Shown: in pieces, positions 7,930-16,254 of the stretch
How the letters are laid out: each line of letters starts with the position of its first letter
How positions within the stretch are numbered: the stretch's first letter is position 1
Assembly (NCBI GenBank): GCA_003021305.1
Contig: PXQN01000020.1
Location: 1 to 49,848, forward strand
Direction: 5' to 3'
Source of the DNA: Halobacteriales archaeon QH_10_67_22
GTDB lineage: Archaea; Halobacteriota; Halobacteria; Halobacteriales; Haloarculaceae
Length of the DNA stretch: 49,848 nucleotides
The notes under the pieces: model-generated
The model's database searches: none
The model's input: only the letters and a program-made list of their open reading frames with translations
Told to the model about the DNA's origin: nothing
Translations under genes and position numbers: made by a program

Positions 7930-9333
7930 CTACGAGGAGTTCGACAGCGCTTCCTGGATGCGCGAACTGTACGAGGACTGTTCTTTCTCGAAGGCGATGG
8001 TGTTGGACACCTCGCCGTCGTAGTCTTCGGTGAACGTCTCGGTGTACTGCTCGGAGAGCTGCTGCCCGTAGTCGTTGTTGACGTACATCGTCGACGTGGA
8101 GTCACCGTCGAGTTGCTCGGCGGCAACCTGGGCCATCACCTGGCCCTGGAGGAGGTCGCTCGGTGCCGTCCGGAACACGAAGTCGTCGTCCTCCAGGAAC
8201 GAGACCGACAGCGCCGTACTCGACGGCGAACAGCTGACGATCTCGTTGGGGATGAACACCTGCTCGCTCACGGGAACGTTGACACCCGACGAGGCGGGAC
8301 CGGCGATACAGGGGTACCCCTGGTTGACCAGCGACTCGGCGGCGCTGATGCCGGCCTGGGGGTCGGTCTGGGTGTCCTCGAACGAGAGGTCGACGTCGAC
8401 GTTGGCGTCACCCTCCGAAACTATCTGGGCGGCGAGTTCGCCGGCCTCGATCATCGGGCCGCCGACCGACGCCAGGTCACCGGACTCGGGCAGGATGAGC
8501 CCGACCATGACCGTCCGGTCGGTGCCGCCCGGGGACTCGTCGGCCATGTCCCCGCCGGGTTCGCTCTCGAAGCTGATCGTCTCGATAGCTTCCGTCCCGC
8601 CTTCGCCGTCGAACTCCCAGACGTCGTAGGCTGCCGCGGCCGGGTCGCCACGCTCGTCGAAGTTCGTCGAACTGGACGCACCCTGGTAGTCGATCTCCTC
8701 GCCGTCGGCGGCCGCGTTGATCCCCTCGACGAGGGTGTCGGGGCCGATCTCGGTGCCGCCGGGGTTGGCGACGCGGCGCATCTGGTCGCGGATCGCCGGC
8801 CCGGAGTTCTCGCCGGCGGCGGCGTTGGCCAGCATCAACAGCGCCACGGCGTCGAACGTCTGGGACGTGAACACGCCCGGTGACTCGCCGTACTCGTCTT
8901 CGAACAGCGAGACGAACGCGTCGTAGTTGGGCCCGTTGCCCGCCGGGGCAGTCCCGGTGACGTTGTTCATCGGGTTGCCGATCTCCTGTTGCATGTCGCC
9001 GTCGCGCAACCCGTCGGGGACGATGATCTCGACGTCGTCCTCGCTGTACTCCGAGTAGAAGTCCCGGAAGAGCTGGACACCACTCGCGGGATACCCGATG
9101 ACGTTCATCACGTCCGGACCGACCATGTTACCCATGGATTCGGTCCCTTCCATGGTCTCGGTCCCCTCCATGGTCTCGGTCCCATCCATGGCCTCGGTCT
9201 CTTCCATAGCCTCGGTCTCCTCGGCAGTCTCTGTTCCGTCGTCGCCGTCACTCGAAGCACACCCAGCCAGGCCTGCGATACCCGCGATACCGAGGCCCTT
9301 GAGCACCCTGCGTCGATAGATTTTGTCGGACAT
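7930..9333 (-). CDS. livJ: LivJ-type amino-acid-binding lipoprotein with halves in swapped (circularly permuted) order
   Basis: 467 residues. Residues 1-25 are a Tat lipoprotein signal (RRRVLKGLG ... GLAGC). Residues 36-69 are a Glu/Thr/Met-rich linker made of a six-residue repeat. Residues 72-256 match the C-terminal half of haloarchaeal LivJ proteins (MNVIGYPASGVQLFRDF ... GVFTSQTFDAVALL ... AAAAYDVWEFDG). A short Gly/Asp/Glu linker follows. Residues 272-467 match the N-terminal half (TVMVGLILPESGDLASVGG ... AGPASSGVN ... FRTAPSD ... YVNNDYG ... SSYSSRIQEALSNSS) and end where the other half should begin. In the family the second block comes first. It would bind ligand outside the cell and deliver it to LivHM. 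A TATA-like box lies at 9355-9367. Confidence 0.88.
   Translation of the reverse strand: MSDKIYRRRVLKGLGIAGIAGLAGCASSDGDDGTETAEETEAMEETEAMDGTETMEGTETMEGTESMGNMVGPDVMNVIGYPASGVQLFRDFYSEYSEDDVEIIVPDGLRDGDMQQEIGNPMNNVTGTAPAGNGPNYDAFVSLFEDEYGESPGVFTSQTFDAVALLMLANAAAGENSGPAIRDQMRRVANPGGTEIGPDTLVEGINAAADGEEIDYQGASSSTNFDERGDPAAAAYDVWEFDGEGGTEAIETISFESEPGGDMADESPGGTDRTVMVGLILPESGDLASVGGPMIEAGELAAQIVSEGDANVDVDLSFEDTQTDPQAGISAAESLVNQGYPCIAGPASSGVNVPVSEQVFIPNEIVSCSPSSTALSVSFLEDDDFVFRTAPSDLLQGQVMAQVAAEQLDGDSTSTMYVNNDYGQQLSEQYTETFTEDYDGEVSNTIAFEKEQSSYSSRIQEALSNSS
9133..9222 (-). repeat. Five tandem copies of an 18-bp unit inside the binding-protein gene
   Basis: Five consecutive 18-bp units on the plus strand, each beginning CAT[A/G]G and containing TCGGTC, encode the six-residue repeats ending -ETEAM, -TETM and -TESM in the linker between the lipobox and the first domain. 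The length in multiples of 18 keeps frame, so copy number could vary without loss of the gene. Confidence 0.85.
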
Positions 9334-9354
9334 TACAGGACAGTCTACCCCCGG

Positions 9355-9367
9355 CTATAATATAAAA
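9355..9367 (-). promoter_or_regulatory. TATA-like box for the permuted livJ gene
   Basis: The minus strand reads TTTTATATTATAG, 22-34 nt before the ATG at 9333. A second TATATA-like run lies at about 9385-9392. Confidence 0.5.
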
Positions 9368-9392
9368 CTGTTCACGTACATAGAGTATATAA

Positions 9393-9541
9393 CACGAGGG
9401 AACCGATCCCAGAGCAGTTTTACAGGGCCGGAAAACGACGGTTAGACGGGGAAACGGTCTCAGTCCGGATCGAACGTCACTACCTCTGAACAGGTTTCGG
9501 CAGGTCACGGCGGTCGGGACACTGGAGGTGATCCTCGACGG
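9393..9541. other. Intergenic stretch between the livJ promoter and palindromic element K
   Basis: No convincing reading frame, RNA gene or repeat was seen between the livJ promoter region and the element that starts at 9542. Confidence 0.4.
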
Positions 9542-9656
9542 TCATACTGTCGGACACAAGTACGTGAACACGCTTGTCGGTGCTTCACCATCGAGACGTC
9601 TCGGAGACCGCCAAACGAAGTATCGAGTGTCGACTTGCCTGTGCCCGACAGTATCA
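9542..9656 (-). mobile_element. Palindromic mini-element K, with TGA target duplication
   Basis: A 109-bp element (9545-9653) has inverted ends TACTGTCGG / CCGACAGTA and a perfect inner palindrome CGAGACGTCTCG near its centre. The arms pair imperfectly along most of the length. It is flanked by a direct repeat TCA/TCA (TGA on the minus strand). The right copy (9654-9656) is the stop codon of the CBS gene. No open reading frame, so it is non-autonomous if mobile. See elements A-J for the shared pattern. Confidence 0.72.
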
Positions 9657-10217
9657 GAGATCACGGCAGTCGGCACAGAGGAGTTGGCCGTTGAACGTCG
9701 TCAGGTCCCGAGCCAGCGCCCCGCAGGCCTCGCAGATCGACTGGTCTTCGAACCCGCCGCCGGCAGTGCCGGCGTCCCCCGCCCGCTCGTCGGGCTGGCC
9801 GACCACTGCCGTCTCCGGTTCGGCCGTGAGGTCCGTCTCGGGATCGAACGGCGACGTGGTGATCAGGTCGTGTTCGTTCACCAGGCCGACGGCCTCCTCC
9901 CCGTCGGTGACGACCAGCCGCTGGGTCCCCAGTGTGGACATCTCGTCGGCCGCTTCGCTGATCGTGGCCGCCGGCGATACCGTCGGCACCGTCGAGGTCA
10001 TCGCGTGGCCGACCGACGCGTCGCCGTTGTCCCGAATTAGCGCCGCCAGCGCGTCGCGCTGGCTCATCACGCCCACCGGCTCGCTCCCCCGCAGCACGAC
10101 CACGCTCTCGCGCCCCTCCGAGAGCATCAACTCGGCCGTCTCGGCCACCTCGTCGGATTCGGTGACGCCGACGAACTCTCTGTCCATGACCTCCTGTACT
10201 GTGACCGCGTCGTTCAT
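9654..10217 (-). CDS. Tandem CBS-domain protein with C-terminal zinc ribbon
   Basis: 187 residues. Two CBS repeats span about residues 1-60 and 62-125 (VTVQEVMDREFVGV ... GVMSQRDALAAL; GHAMTSTVPTVSP ... AVGLVNEHDLI). CBS pairs bind adenosine nucleotides and sense energy state. After an acidic linker comes a zinc ribbon: CEACG and CADC, 18 residues apart. The start at 10217 (MNDAVTVQEV) is chosen over an ATG nine codons upstream because the first CBS strand begins there. The stop codon TGA is one copy of the target repeat of element K. No partner gene is adjacent; the target is unknown. Confidence 0.85.
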   Translation of the reverse strand: MNDAVTVQEVMDREFVGVTESDEVAETAELMLSEGRESVVVLRGSEPVGVMSQRDALAALIRDNGDASVGHAMTSTVPTVSPAATISEAADEMSTLGTQRLVVTDGEEAVGLVNEHDLITTSPFDPETDLTAEPETAVVGQPDERAGDAGTAGGGFEDQSICEACGALARDLTTFNGQLLCADCRDL

Positions 10218-10342
10218 GTGTGAACGTACCCCACACTGAAGCAAAAAGGTATCTGCGCCACACTTAAGCCACTCTCCACCGTACTATCAGGACTTGTGAG
10301 GTGAGGGGACGACCTGGTGGAGACGGAGATCCGGGGAGAGAG

Positions 10343-10455
10343 TCATACGGTCGTGCGTAATTCTTTTGATTCCCACGAAACAGAAGACTGTCTCCGTGGT
10401 CCGAAACGCCGATCCTCACCGACACTGCCGACATTGGGTACGCACGACCGTATCA
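10343..10455 (-). mobile_element. Palindromic mini-element A (family 1), with TGA target duplication
   Basis: A 107-bp element (10346-10452) has 14-bp perfect inverted ends TACGGTCGTGCGTA and inner small stems (CCACG...CGTGG around ACAG...CTGT). Direct repeats TCA flank it at 10343-10345 and 10453-10455. The right repeat is the stop codon of the GTP cyclohydrolase III gene. It matches element B over its whole length with scattered differences. Confidence 0.8.
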
Positions 10456-11226
10456 CCCGTCGGTCGCCCAGTCGACGTGGACGTCGTCGCCGGTCGCACG
10501 ACAGTCTTCGAGGGCGTGTTTGGCCGCCATGCCGGCGTCGTGGGCGAGTTCGCCGCGGCCGACGCCGACCTTCAACTCCACGTCGACCGCCCCGCGGACG
10601 TGGTCGATGGCGTCCCGGTAGTCGGCCGGCGACAGCGCCGGACAGACCGCGATGACGTTGTCGCCACCGACGAAAAAGGACAGCGAGTCGTGAGCGCGTC
10701 GCATGTACCGCATCAGTTCGGCGTACCCCTGTTCGATGTGGATGAACGTGTCGAACTCGTTGAGTTCGTCGGTGTACTTGCCGGTGGCGTCGTTGACATC
10801 GAAGTGGGCGATCTGGAGGTCCTCGTCGGTCCGGAACTCCGCGTCGATGGTGCGACCACGGAGGATCTCCCGGCGGTGTTCGTCCTGTGCGCTGCCGGCC
10901 TTCTGGAGGCGTTCGGTCGCACTCCCGAGCGCGTAGGCCGGCGTCTTGCCCGTGGCCACGCTACAGCTCATCGTCACGGGGTAGCGGTTCCCGACCGACT
11001 CCTGGATGAGTTCGTGGTCGGCGATGTCCAGTCCGTTGGTCACGGCGATCATGTTGTCGAACCGCGAGAAGAAGACGTAGCCGCCGCGGTTGCCGACCAG
11101 CTGTGAGAGGTCGGCGTACAGCCGCGACTGGAGTGTCTGGAGGTCGACTTCACGACGCGGTTCCGGCGTCACGGTCCAGGGACCGTAGTTGTCGATCTGG
11201 ATGTGCGTGACCTGCGTGTTCGTCAC
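10453..11226 (-). CDS. arfA: GTP cyclohydrolase III
   Basis: 257 residues. The N-terminus TNTQVTHIQIDNYGPWTVTP and the stretches FFSRFDNMIAVTNGLD, SVATGKTPAYALGSAT, FFVGGDNVIAVCPAL and VGVGRGELAHDAGMAAKHAL are typical of archaeal GTP cyclohydrolase III. This enzyme opens GTP to the formamide pyrimidine in archaeal flavin and F420 synthesis. It is built of two GGDEF-like ferredoxin folds, and the GGDN and RFDN turns supply metal ligands. The GTG at 11226 is chosen because family members start at this point; the frame runs on upstream without similarity. Its TGA is the target repeat of element A. F420 synthesis fits the F420-type enzyme at 15244. Confidence 0.92.
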   Translation of the reverse strand: MTNTQVTHIQIDNYGPWTVTPEPRREVDLQTLQSRLYADLSQLVGNRGGYVFFSRFDNMIAVTNGLDIADHELIQESVGNRYPVTMSCSVATGKTPAYALGSATERLQKAGSAQDEHRREILRGRTIDAEFRTDEDLQIAHFDVNDATGKYTDELNEFDTFIHIEQGYAELMRYMRRAHDSLSFFVGGDNVIAVCPALSPADYRDAIDHVRGAVDVELKVGVGRGELAHDAGMAAKHALEDCRATGDDVHVDWATDG

Positions 11227-11303
11227 GACCGGCTCTGAGTGCGTGCCGGTCTTGTGTGTTTCGTTGGCAGGTCGGGCGGGGGCTCCGGCCGTCCGAGAAC
11301 CCC

Positions 11304-11648
11304 TCACCCCAGTTCCGAGAGCAGTCGCTCGTCGGTCGTATCGAGCGCTACCGTCCCGAGCAGCGAGTCGTACGCGACGACACCCGTCGGCGTGAGTTTC
11401 GGGAGGTGCTGTTGAAACAGGTCGTCCCGACGGTTCCTGACGGTTTCGGGGTCGACCGCCGACTCCTCGACGCCCCGTTCCCGAGCCGCTACGGCGCGTG
11501 CGAGGTCCTCGACGGCCACCGCTCCGTCGTTCGCTGCCAGACACGACAGGACCGCTCGTCGCTGTTCGTCGGCCAGCAACTCGCTTACGACCGAATCGGG
11601 CAGTCGACGCCCCGCCGCATCCGTGGGTGTGCCATCGGGTGACGCCAT
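11304..11648 (-). CDS. Winged-helix (DUF7344-type) predicted DNA-binding protein
   Basis: 114 residues. The central LLADEQRRAVLSCLAANDGAVAVEDLARAV, then a charged helix with ETVRNRRDDLFQQHLPKLTPTG and the end strand VVAYDSLLGTVAL, is the compact wHTH pattern of small haloarchaeal regulators. It has no sensor domain. The ATG at 11648 is the first in frame with similarity; a TATA-like CATACTTCAAG lies about 27 nt upstream. It is upstream of, and on the same strand as, arfA (78 nt apart) and divergent from the glmU-like gene. Target unknown. Confidence 0.75.
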   Translation of the reverse strand: MASPDGTPTDAAGRRLPDSVVSELLADEQRRAVLSCLAANDGAVAVEDLARAVAARERGVEESAVDPETVRNRRDDLFQQHLPKLTPTGVVAYDSLLGTVALDTTDERLLSELG

Positions 11649-11769
11649 GGGAGTGGTCCTACGAATCCGTCCTTGAAGTATGTGTCGTGGTAGCACGTGT
11701 ATCCCACGGGGACACCGGCGGGCGGGCCACAGCGGTAGGTCTTTGTTCGGGGCAGGCCTGAGAGACGGT

Positions 11770-12960
11770 ATGCAAGCGGTGCTTCTGGTGGCAGGAGAAG
11801 GGACACGGATGCGCCCCCTGACTGCGTCGTTGCCCAAGCCGATGTTACCCGTGGCCGACAGGCCGCTGGTGGCCCACACCGCCGACGCGGTCGTGAGCGC
11901 GGGCATCGACGAACTGGTCCTCGTCGTCGGGTACGAGGCCGACGCCGTCCGCGAGTACTTCGGCGACGAGTACCGCGGTGTCCCGGTCGAGTACGCCGTC
12001 CAGGCCGAACAACTCGGCACTGCCCACGCCGTCGAGTGTGCGCGCGAACACCTGGAGGGCTCGTTCGTCGTCCTCAACGGCGACGACCTCTACGACGAGG
12101 AATCGGTCGCGGCGCTCGTCTCGGCGGGCCGGGACGGCCCCGTCGTCGGAACCTACCGGGTCGAGGACCCGACGAGTTACGGCGTGTTCGAACTCGACGA
12201 CGGCGTCGTCAGCCGCGTCGTCGAGAAACCCGCTGACCCGCCGACGAACCTCGTCAACGTCGGGGCCTACGTGTTCCCCGCCGCCGCTCGCGACTGGCTC
12301 GACGTCCCCCTGAGCGAACGGGGCGAACACGAGATCACGGACGTCCTGGCGCGGGTCATCGACCGACGGTCTGTCGCGACGGTCGAACTCGACCGGTGGC
12401 TCGGCTGTGGCCGCCCCTGGGAACTGCTGGCGGCCAACGAGTGGAAACTCGCCGAACTCGACCGGCGAGTCGCGGGGGAGGTCCACCCCGACGCCGAGTT
12501 GCGCGGGACGGTAGTGGTGGAGGACGGCGCCACGGTCGACGCCGGCGTCGTCGTCGAGGGACCGGTACTCGTCGCGGACGGGGCCGAACTCGGCCCCAAC
12601 AGCTACGTCAGGGGCGCCACGCTGCTCGGTCCCGGGACCCACGTCGGCAACGGTGTCGAGATCAAAAACAGCGTCGTCATGCGCGGGGCGAACGTCCCGC
12701 ACCTCTCGTACGTCGGCGACAGTTTGCTGGGGACGGACGTCAACCTCGGCGCAGGGACCCAGGTGGCGAACCTCCGCCACGACGACGCGCCCGTGTCGAT
12801 GACCGTCAAGGGCGAGCGCGTCTCGACAGGGCGGCGCAAGTTCGGCGTCGTCGCCGGCCCGGGGGCCAAAACCGGCGTGAACACGAGCATCAATCCCGGG
12901 GTCGTCCTCTCGCCCGGCGCGACGACGACACCGGGCGAATCCATCACGCGGGACCGATAA
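11770..12960 (+). CDS. glmU: Bifunctional sugar-1-phosphate nucleotidylyltransferase / acetyltransferase (GlmU-like)
   Basis: 396 residues. The N-terminal nucleotidyltransferase fold carries LVAGEGTRMRPLT with SLPKPMLPVADRPL, the GDDL metal motif, and VEKPADPPTN. After about residue 235 comes a left-handed beta-helix of hexapeptide turns (VVVEDGATVDAGVVVEG ... LGPNSYVRGATLLGPGTHVGN ... NLGAGTQVANLRHDD ... NTSINPGVVL), as in GlmU and the archaeal ST0452 type. Such proteins make UDP-N-acetylglucosamine from glucosamine-1-phosphate, feeding surface glycans and N-glycosylation. Start is the ATG at 11770; earlier in-frame codons lack similarity. A dTDP-glucose-forming role is the alternative. Confidence 0.85.
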   Translation: MQAVLLVAGEGTRMRPLTASLPKPMLPVADRPLVAHTADAVVSAGIDELVLVVGYEADAVREYFGDEYRGVPVEYAVQAEQLGTAHAVECAREHLEGSFVVLNGDDLYDEESVAALVSAGRDGPVVGTYRVEDPTSYGVFELDDGVVSRVVEKPADPPTNLVNVGAYVFPAAARDWLDVPLSERGEHEITDVLARVIDRRSVATVELDRWLGCGRPWELLAANEWKLAELDRRVAGEVHPDAELRGTVVVEDGATVDAGVVVEGPVLVADGAELGPNSYVRGATLLGPGTHVGNGVEIKNSVVMRGANVPHLSYVGDSLLGTDVNLGAGTQVANLRHDDAPVSMTVKGERVSTGRRKFGVVAGPGAKTGVNTSINPGVVLSPGATTTPGESITRDR

Positions 12961-13055
12961 CGGCTCTCGGAACGGTTCTCGCGCGACGATAGCGGGGCCG
13001 GAACCGCCAGGTGAGGATGTGTGAGGTTAAGTAGGTCCGTCTGCACGGCACCAGT

Positions 13056-13244
13056 ATGGTCGACCCGACATCGGAACACGTCGAGGATGTCTCGGAGGAG
13101 GACGCACCGGTCTGTAGCACCTGCGGCGACGCGATCATCAACGAGTCGACACACCGAGTCGTCACGTGGGTCCAGGACAGCACCGCCGAGACGCGACATT
13201 TCTGTGACGACGTCTGCCACGAGGACTGGGGCGGTCGGCCGTGA
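13056..13244 (+). CDS. Small zinc-finger-like protein (four-Cys)
   Basis: 62 residues. Cysteines occur as CSTCG near residue 20 and as FCDDVCHEDW near the C-terminus, a treble-clef-like or TRASH-like arrangement (C-x2-C...C-x3-C). It is acidic at the N-terminus and has no signal. Small single-finger proteins of this kind are common in haloarchaea and mostly uncharacterised. It sits 54 nt ahead of the HalX regulator on the same strand. Confidence 0.75.
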   Translation: MVDPTSEHVEDVSEEDAPVCSTCGDAIINESTHRVVTWVQDSTAETRHFCDDVCHEDWGGRP

Positions 13245-13297
13245 ACTGTCAATTTTCCGAATAAAAACATATCAGTGACAGCGGTCGTGGGTGAGGT

Positions 13298-13831
13298 ATG
13301 GCTTCGGACGGGACGGTTCTCGTCGTCGACGACGACGAGGCGGTCGCCGACGTGTACGCCGGCCAGCTGTCCGACACGTACGACGTTTTGACCGCGTACG
13401 ACGGGGAGACGGCACTGGAACTCGTGACCGAGGACGTCGACGTGGTGTTACTCGACAGGCGCATGCACAGGCTCTCGGGGCGGGAAGTGCTCGCGGTAAT
13501 CCGGGAGCGGGAGTTGACCTGCGCGGTGGTGATGGTGACGGCCGTCGACCCGGGCTTTGACATCATCGACATGGGGTTCGACGACTACCTGCTCAAACCG
13601 GTCAAGCGTGACGACCTCGAATCGGTCGTTGAGGAGACGATAGACCGCCTGGGGCGGCGTGCGGTCGTCCGGGAGTACCTCGCCCTTGCGTCGAAGGTGG
13701 CGACGCTGCGCGTCGAGAAAGACCCGGCAGAACTCGAGGGCAACGAGCGGTACGAGAAGATGGTCGAACGCCTGCGCGACCTCAAATCGGAGGTCGATAC
13801 CGACGAGATCGACGCACCTGTCGACGTGTGA
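13298..13831 (+). CDS. HalX-domain response regulator
   Basis: 177 residues. The receiver domain has the acidic pocket DDDE (residues 11-14), phospho-acceptor D53 in VVLLDRRM, the conserved Thr in VMVTA, and Lys in LLKPVK. A HalX domain follows (about residues 115-170; REYLALASKVATLRVEKDPAEL ... YEKMVERLRDLKSEV), a short helical output region found in haloarchaea. No DNA-binding domain is visible. A TATA-like AATAAAAAC lies about 30 nt upstream. The cognate kinase is not known; the kinase at 18403 is not adjacent. Confidence 0.92.
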   Translation: MASDGTVLVVDDDEAVADVYAGQLSDTYDVLTAYDGETALELVTEDVDVVLLDRRMHRLSGREVLAVIRERELTCAVVMVTAVDPGFDIIDMGFDDYLLKPVKRDDLESVVEETIDRLGRRAVVREYLALASKVATLRVEKDPAELEGNERYEKMVERLRDLKSEVDTDEIDAPVDV

Positions 13832-13885
13832 GTGGCCAGGACGAGGGGACGGCCGACGGCGTACTGACGCGCGCGGAGCCAGTTG

Positions 13886-13895
13886 TTTACACTTT
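13886..13895 (+). promoter_or_regulatory. TATA-like box for the enolase-superfamily dehydratase
   Basis: TTTACACTTT lies 27-36 nt before the ATG at 13922 and supports that start over the upstream ATG at 13883. Confidence 0.5.
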
Positions 13896-13921
13896 TGTGC
13901 GCGCCACCAGAACGCGACTGC

Positions 13922-15160
13922 ATGAGTCGAGAGTACGAGGAGTTACACGACCCTAACGCGGAGTACACGATGCGGGAACTCTCCGCCGAGACGATGGGCG
14001 TCACGGCCAAACGCGGCGGCGGCCGCGATGTCGAGATAACGGACGTCCAGTGTACGATGATCGACGGCAACTTCCCCTGGACATTGGTGCGGATCTACAC
14101 CGACGCCGGCATCACAGGCACCGGCGAGGCCTACTGGGGTGCGGGGGTCCCCGAACTGATCGAGCGGATGACGCCCTTTCTCCGGGGTGAGAACCCGCTG
14201 GACATCGACCGCCTCTACGAGCACCTGGTCCAGAAGATGTCCGGCGAGGGGTCAGTCGAGGGCGTCACCGTCTCGGCCATCGCGGGCATCGACGTGGCCT
14301 TGCACGACCTGGCGGGGAAGATCCTGGAGGTGCCCGCCTACCAGTTGCTCGGCGGGAAGTACCGCGACGAGATGCGCGTCTACTGTGACTGTCACACCGA
14401 GGAAGAGGCCGACGCACAAGCCTGTGCCGACGAGGCCGAACGCGTCGTCGAGGAGCTGGGCTACGACGCGCTGAAGTTCGACCTGGACGTCCCCTCGGGC
14501 CACGAGAAAGACCGCGCCAACCGCCACCTCCGACCCGGCGAGATCCGCCACAAGGCCGAGATCGTCGAGAAGGTCACCGAACGCGTCAAAGACCGCGCGG
14601 ACGTCTCCTTCGACTGTCACTGGACGTTCTCCGGTGGCTCCGCGAAGCGACTCGCCGACGCCATCGAAGAGTACGACGTCTGGTGGCTCGAAGACCCCGT
14701 CCCGCCCGAGAACCTCGAAGTGCAAGAGGAGGTCACCACGTCCACGACGACGCCGATCTGCGTCGGCGAGAACCGCTATCGCGTCACCGAGGAGCGCCGC
14801 CTCATCGAGAACCAGGCCGTCGACATCATCGCGCCGGACATGCCCAAGGTCGGCGGGATGCGCGAGACGCGCAAGATCGCCGACGTCGCAAACCAGTACT
14901 ACGTCCCGGTGGCGATGCACAACGTCTCCTCGCCCGTAGCGACGATAGCCTCGGCCCACGTCGGTGCGGCCATCCCGAACTCGCTTGCCGTCGAGTACCA
15001 CTCCTACGAACTGGGCTGGTGGGAAGACATCGTCGAGGAGACAGTCATCGAGGAGGGCTACATCGAGATCCCCGAAGAGCCAGGTCTCGGCGTTACCGTC
15101 GACATGGACGTCGTCGAGGAGAAGATGGTCGCCGGCGAGACGCTGTTTGACGAGGCGTAG
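13922..15160 (+). CDS. Sugar-acid dehydratase, mandelate racemase / enolase superfamily
   Basis: 412 residues. The N-terminal capping domain contains FPWTLVRIYTDAGITGTGEAYWGAGVPE. The barrel shows the superfamily metal ligands: Asp in VSFDCHWTF, Glu in WWLEDPVPPEN, Glu in ICVGENRY. A lysine occurs in YDALKFDLD and a catalytic-type His in AMHNVSSPV. Members with this layout dehydrate aldonic acids (gluconate, galactonate, xylonate) to 2-keto-3-deoxy acids in the semi-phosphorylative Entner-Doudoroff or Dahms/Weimberg-type routes. Start at 13922 is preferred over 13883 because the TATA box falls between them. Neighbours (F420 dehydrogenase, lactonase, UxuA) support a sugar-acid role; exact substrate unknown. 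Confidence 0.85.
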   Translation: MSREYEELHDPNAEYTMRELSAETMGVTAKRGGGRDVEITDVQCTMIDGNFPWTLVRIYTDAGITGTGEAYWGAGVPELIERMTPFLRGENPLDIDRLYEHLVQKMSGEGSVEGVTVSAIAGIDVALHDLAGKILEVPAYQLLGGKYRDEMRVYCDCHTEEEADAQACADEAERVVEELGYDALKFDLDVPSGHEKDRANRHLRPGEIRHKAEIVEKVTERVKDRADVSFDCHWTFSGGSAKRLADAIEEYDVWWLEDPVPPENLEVQEEVTTSTTTPICVGENRYRVTEERRLIENQAVDIIAPDMPKVGGMRETRKIADVANQYYVPVAMHNVSSPVATIASAHVGAAIPNSLAVEYHSYELGWWEDIVEETVIEEGYIEIPEEPGLGVTVDMDVVEEKMVAGETLFDEA

Positions 15161-15243
15161 CCCCACCGGCAGACGAGATCCGACCGCCCACGCCGGTCGG
15201 GACGTATCGCAACTTTCCTGTCGGCGGGTTCCCTGTCACCAGT

Positions 15244-16254
15244 ATGACCGAATTCGGCTGGTTCGCGTCGCTGGAGGAGTTCTCACCGGCGGAGTGTCTC
15301 GACCAGGTCGACCTCGCCGCGGCCTACGGGTTCGACACGGTAACCGTCAACGACCACTACCACCCGTGGTTCGACCGGACGGGCGACGGCGAGCCCGCCA
15401 ACGGCGGCAACTGCTGGTCGTGGATGCCCGCCGCCCTGGAACGTACCGACGACCTGCGGATCGGCACGGGCGTCTCGGCGATCATCCACCGGTACCACCC
15501 GGCCAACGTCGCCCACCAGCTGGCGACGTTAGAGGAGATGTACCCCGGCCGCGTCTTCCTGGGTCTGGGTCTCGGCGAAGCGCTCAACGAGTCGCCGCTG
15601 GGCTACTCGCTGCCGGACACGGGCGAGCGACTCAAGCGCACCGCCGAGGCGATCCGGATCATCCGCCGCCTGTTCGAACAGGACTTCGTCGACTTCGACG
15701 GGCGCTACTGGAGTCTCGACGGCGCCAACCTCTACACCGGTCCCGACGAGTCGCCGCCGATCAACGTCGCCAGCTACTCCCGTGACGCCTCGCGGATGGC
15801 CGGCGACCTGGCCGACGGGTACGTCACGGTCTACATGGACCCCGACCGGATCACCGACGAACTGTTCCCCTGGGTCGAACAGGGCGTCCAGAAGTCCCGG
15901 CACAACGAGACTCTGGACGACGTCGAGAAGACGGTCCACATACACGTCTCGCTGGGCGACACCGTCGAGGCGGCGCTCGAACCGGCGCTGCCCTGGCGGG
16001 GTGCGCTGGTCGACCGCTTCTACGAGGAGGACATCGCCGACCCGCGACACATCCAGTCGGTCGGCGAGGAGGAGGTCACGCCCGAAGAACTGAAATCGGA
16101 GTTCGTGATCACCGACGACCCACAGGACATCGTCGACGTGACCGAGACCTACGTCGACTGTGGGTTCGACAGGATCGTCTACCAGAGCCACAGCCCCGAC
16201 CAGGAGGCGTTCTGCCGGGTCGTCCAGGACGAAGTGATGCCGTCGTTCCGCTAG
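15244..16254 (+). CDS. F420-dependent sugar dehydrogenase-family (LLM) oxidoreductase
   Basis: 336 residues, luciferase-like barrel. The start FGWFASLEEFSPAECLDQ and the stretches VNDHYHPWFDRTG, RIGTGVSAIIHRYHPANVA, YPGRVFLGLGLGEALNESPLG and INVASYSRDASRMAGDLADG resemble F420-dependent glucose-6-phosphate dehydrogenase relatives, in which F420 accepts hydride from a sugar C1. The conserved His in DHYHPW matches the catalytic region of that family. It lies 83 nt behind the dehydratase on the same strand and converges, with a 4-nt overlap, on the lactonase. Substrate unproven; other LLM reactions remain possible. Confidence 0.85.
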   Translation: MTEFGWFASLEEFSPAECLDQVDLAAAYGFDTVTVNDHYHPWFDRTGDGEPANGGNCWSWMPAALERTDDLRIGTGVSAIIHRYHPANVAHQLATLEEMYPGRVFLGLGLGEALNESPLGYSLPDTGERLKRTAEAIRIIRRLFEQDFVDFDGRYWSLDGANLYTGPDESPPINVASYSRDASRMAGDLADGYVTVYMDPDRITDELFPWVEQGVQKSRHNETLDDVEKTVHIHVSLGDTVEAALEPALPWRGALVDRFYEEDIADPRHIQSVGEEEVTPEELKSEFVITDDPQDIVDVTETYVDCGFDRIVYQSHSPDQEAFCRVVQDEVMPSFR

